Below are positions 43,681-43,793 of a stretch of 43,793 bases of DNA, piece by piece. The stretch's first letter is position 1. Each line of letters begins with the position of its first letter. The notes beneath the pieces were generated by a model, which had not been told where the DNA came from, ran no database searches, and saw only the letters and a list, made by a program, of their open reading frames with translations. The stretch lies in NCBI GenBank assembly GCA_015231595.1, contig JADGBH010000037.1:1-43793 (forward strand), in the 5' to 3' direction. This stretch comes from Desulfobacterales bacterium. Lineage in GTDB: Bacteria; Desulfobacterota; Desulfobacteria; Desulfobacterales; JADGBH01. The position numbers were made by a program, and so were the translations under genes.

Positions 43681-43793
43681 GCCTAAAGGCAGGGGGTTCT
43701 AACGACAATATCGGAGATACCTCTGCGGCTCTCGCTGAGGGGCTACAACATCCGCAGTCTTTATCTCCGTTGAATCGAATTAAGCGTGCGAAC
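43637..43793 (-). CDS. tnpB: TnpB (IS200/IS605 type) C-terminal tail, partial
   Basis: From the right edge a minus-strand frame of 51 codons runs to TAG 43639-43637. It reads RLIRFNGDKDCGCCSPSA...SLEPPAFRHGES. TnpB genes often continue across the element's right-end hairpin, and the C-terminal string ...PPAFRHGE is of that sort. The catalytic RuvC part lies outside the window. Identification rests on the tail and the fold of the DNA; a +1 shifted frame ending VRTLNSIQRR-stop is the alternative tail. Confidence 0.5.
   Translation of the reverse strand, partial: FARLIRFNGDKDCGCCSPSARAAEVSPILSLEPPAFRHGESQFFNFCWKRY
43659..43769 (-). mobile_element. IS200/IS605-type right end with omega-RNA-like fold
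   Basis: On the minus strand CGGAGATA (43769-43762) pairs with TATCTCCG (43719-43712), and CTGCGG (43757-43752) with CCGCAG (43728-43723), forming nested stems with a small CTC/GAG hairpin inside. Next comes the end hairpin, GGGG/CCCC and TGCC/GGCA with loop TTTA (43695-43675). A TCAA at 43662-43659 is a plausible cleavage site. Together they look like the conserved 3' end of a TnpB element, whose omega-RNA continues into the flank as guide (from 43658). Confidence 0.6.

Overview
The window is a strongly AT-rich chromosomal segment, probably from a Gram-negative sulfate-reducer-type deltaproteobacterium (Desulfobacterota, Desulfobacterales-like). This is inferred from several features together: an aromatic pathway that starts with ADH synthase and type II dehydroquinate synthase, a CM-PDT-ACT pheA, sodium-pump decarboxylase beta and gamma subunits, a UshA-like selenoprotein candidate, an outer-membrane porin, many PAS/REC/HisKA proteins, and many dispersed palindromic repeats. 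No rRNA or tRNA gene was found.

Left part (1-16.2 kb). A minus-strand pair encodes a UshA-like metallophosphatase and a small lipoprotein. The phosphatase frame continues upstream through an in-frame TGA that is followed by a good bacterial SECIS-like hairpin, so it is read here as a selenoprotein. Divergently, a large secreted protein with nine PKD-type repeats is interrupted by a different TGA that looks like a nonsense mutation. Then, all on the minus strand, come a beta-helix secreted protein with a cyclic-nucleotide-binding protein, OadG and OadB; a DUF29 protein; the dipeptidase PepD; and a five-gene run of CheC, CheY-like regulator, histidine kinase, STAS-MlaE and MlaF.

Middle part (16.2-32.7 kb). 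Plus strand: a DUF2760 protein and a PAS-PAS-GGDEF-EAL protein, flanked by two copies of a palindromic repeat; a REC-HisKA-REC protein that has lost its ATPase domain; an LD-carboxypeptidase; and CinA. Minus strand: an unrecognised membrane protein of about 1006 residues with a MITE-like element inserted just before its start, then der-rarA-dtd-dacB as an operon. A plus-strand porin follows, with its own promoter and terminator.

Right part (32.7-43.8 kb). A secreted repeat protein and a dynamin-like GTPase are followed by a 56-residue Cys-rich protein. The six-gene aromatic operon (aroA', aroB', pheA, aroE, aroA, aroK) is preceded by a Phe/Tyr-rich leader peptide and two consecutive terminators whose arms can cross-pair, which is a classical attenuator layout. 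The window ends with a YafK-type L,D-transpeptidase whose 5' end abuts the right end of an IS200/IS605-type element, containing the tail of tnpB and an omega-RNA-like fold.

The two strongest finds are the attenuator of the ADH-type aromatic operon and the selenocysteine UGA in the UshA-like gene. All family calls come from reading motifs; no database search was run.
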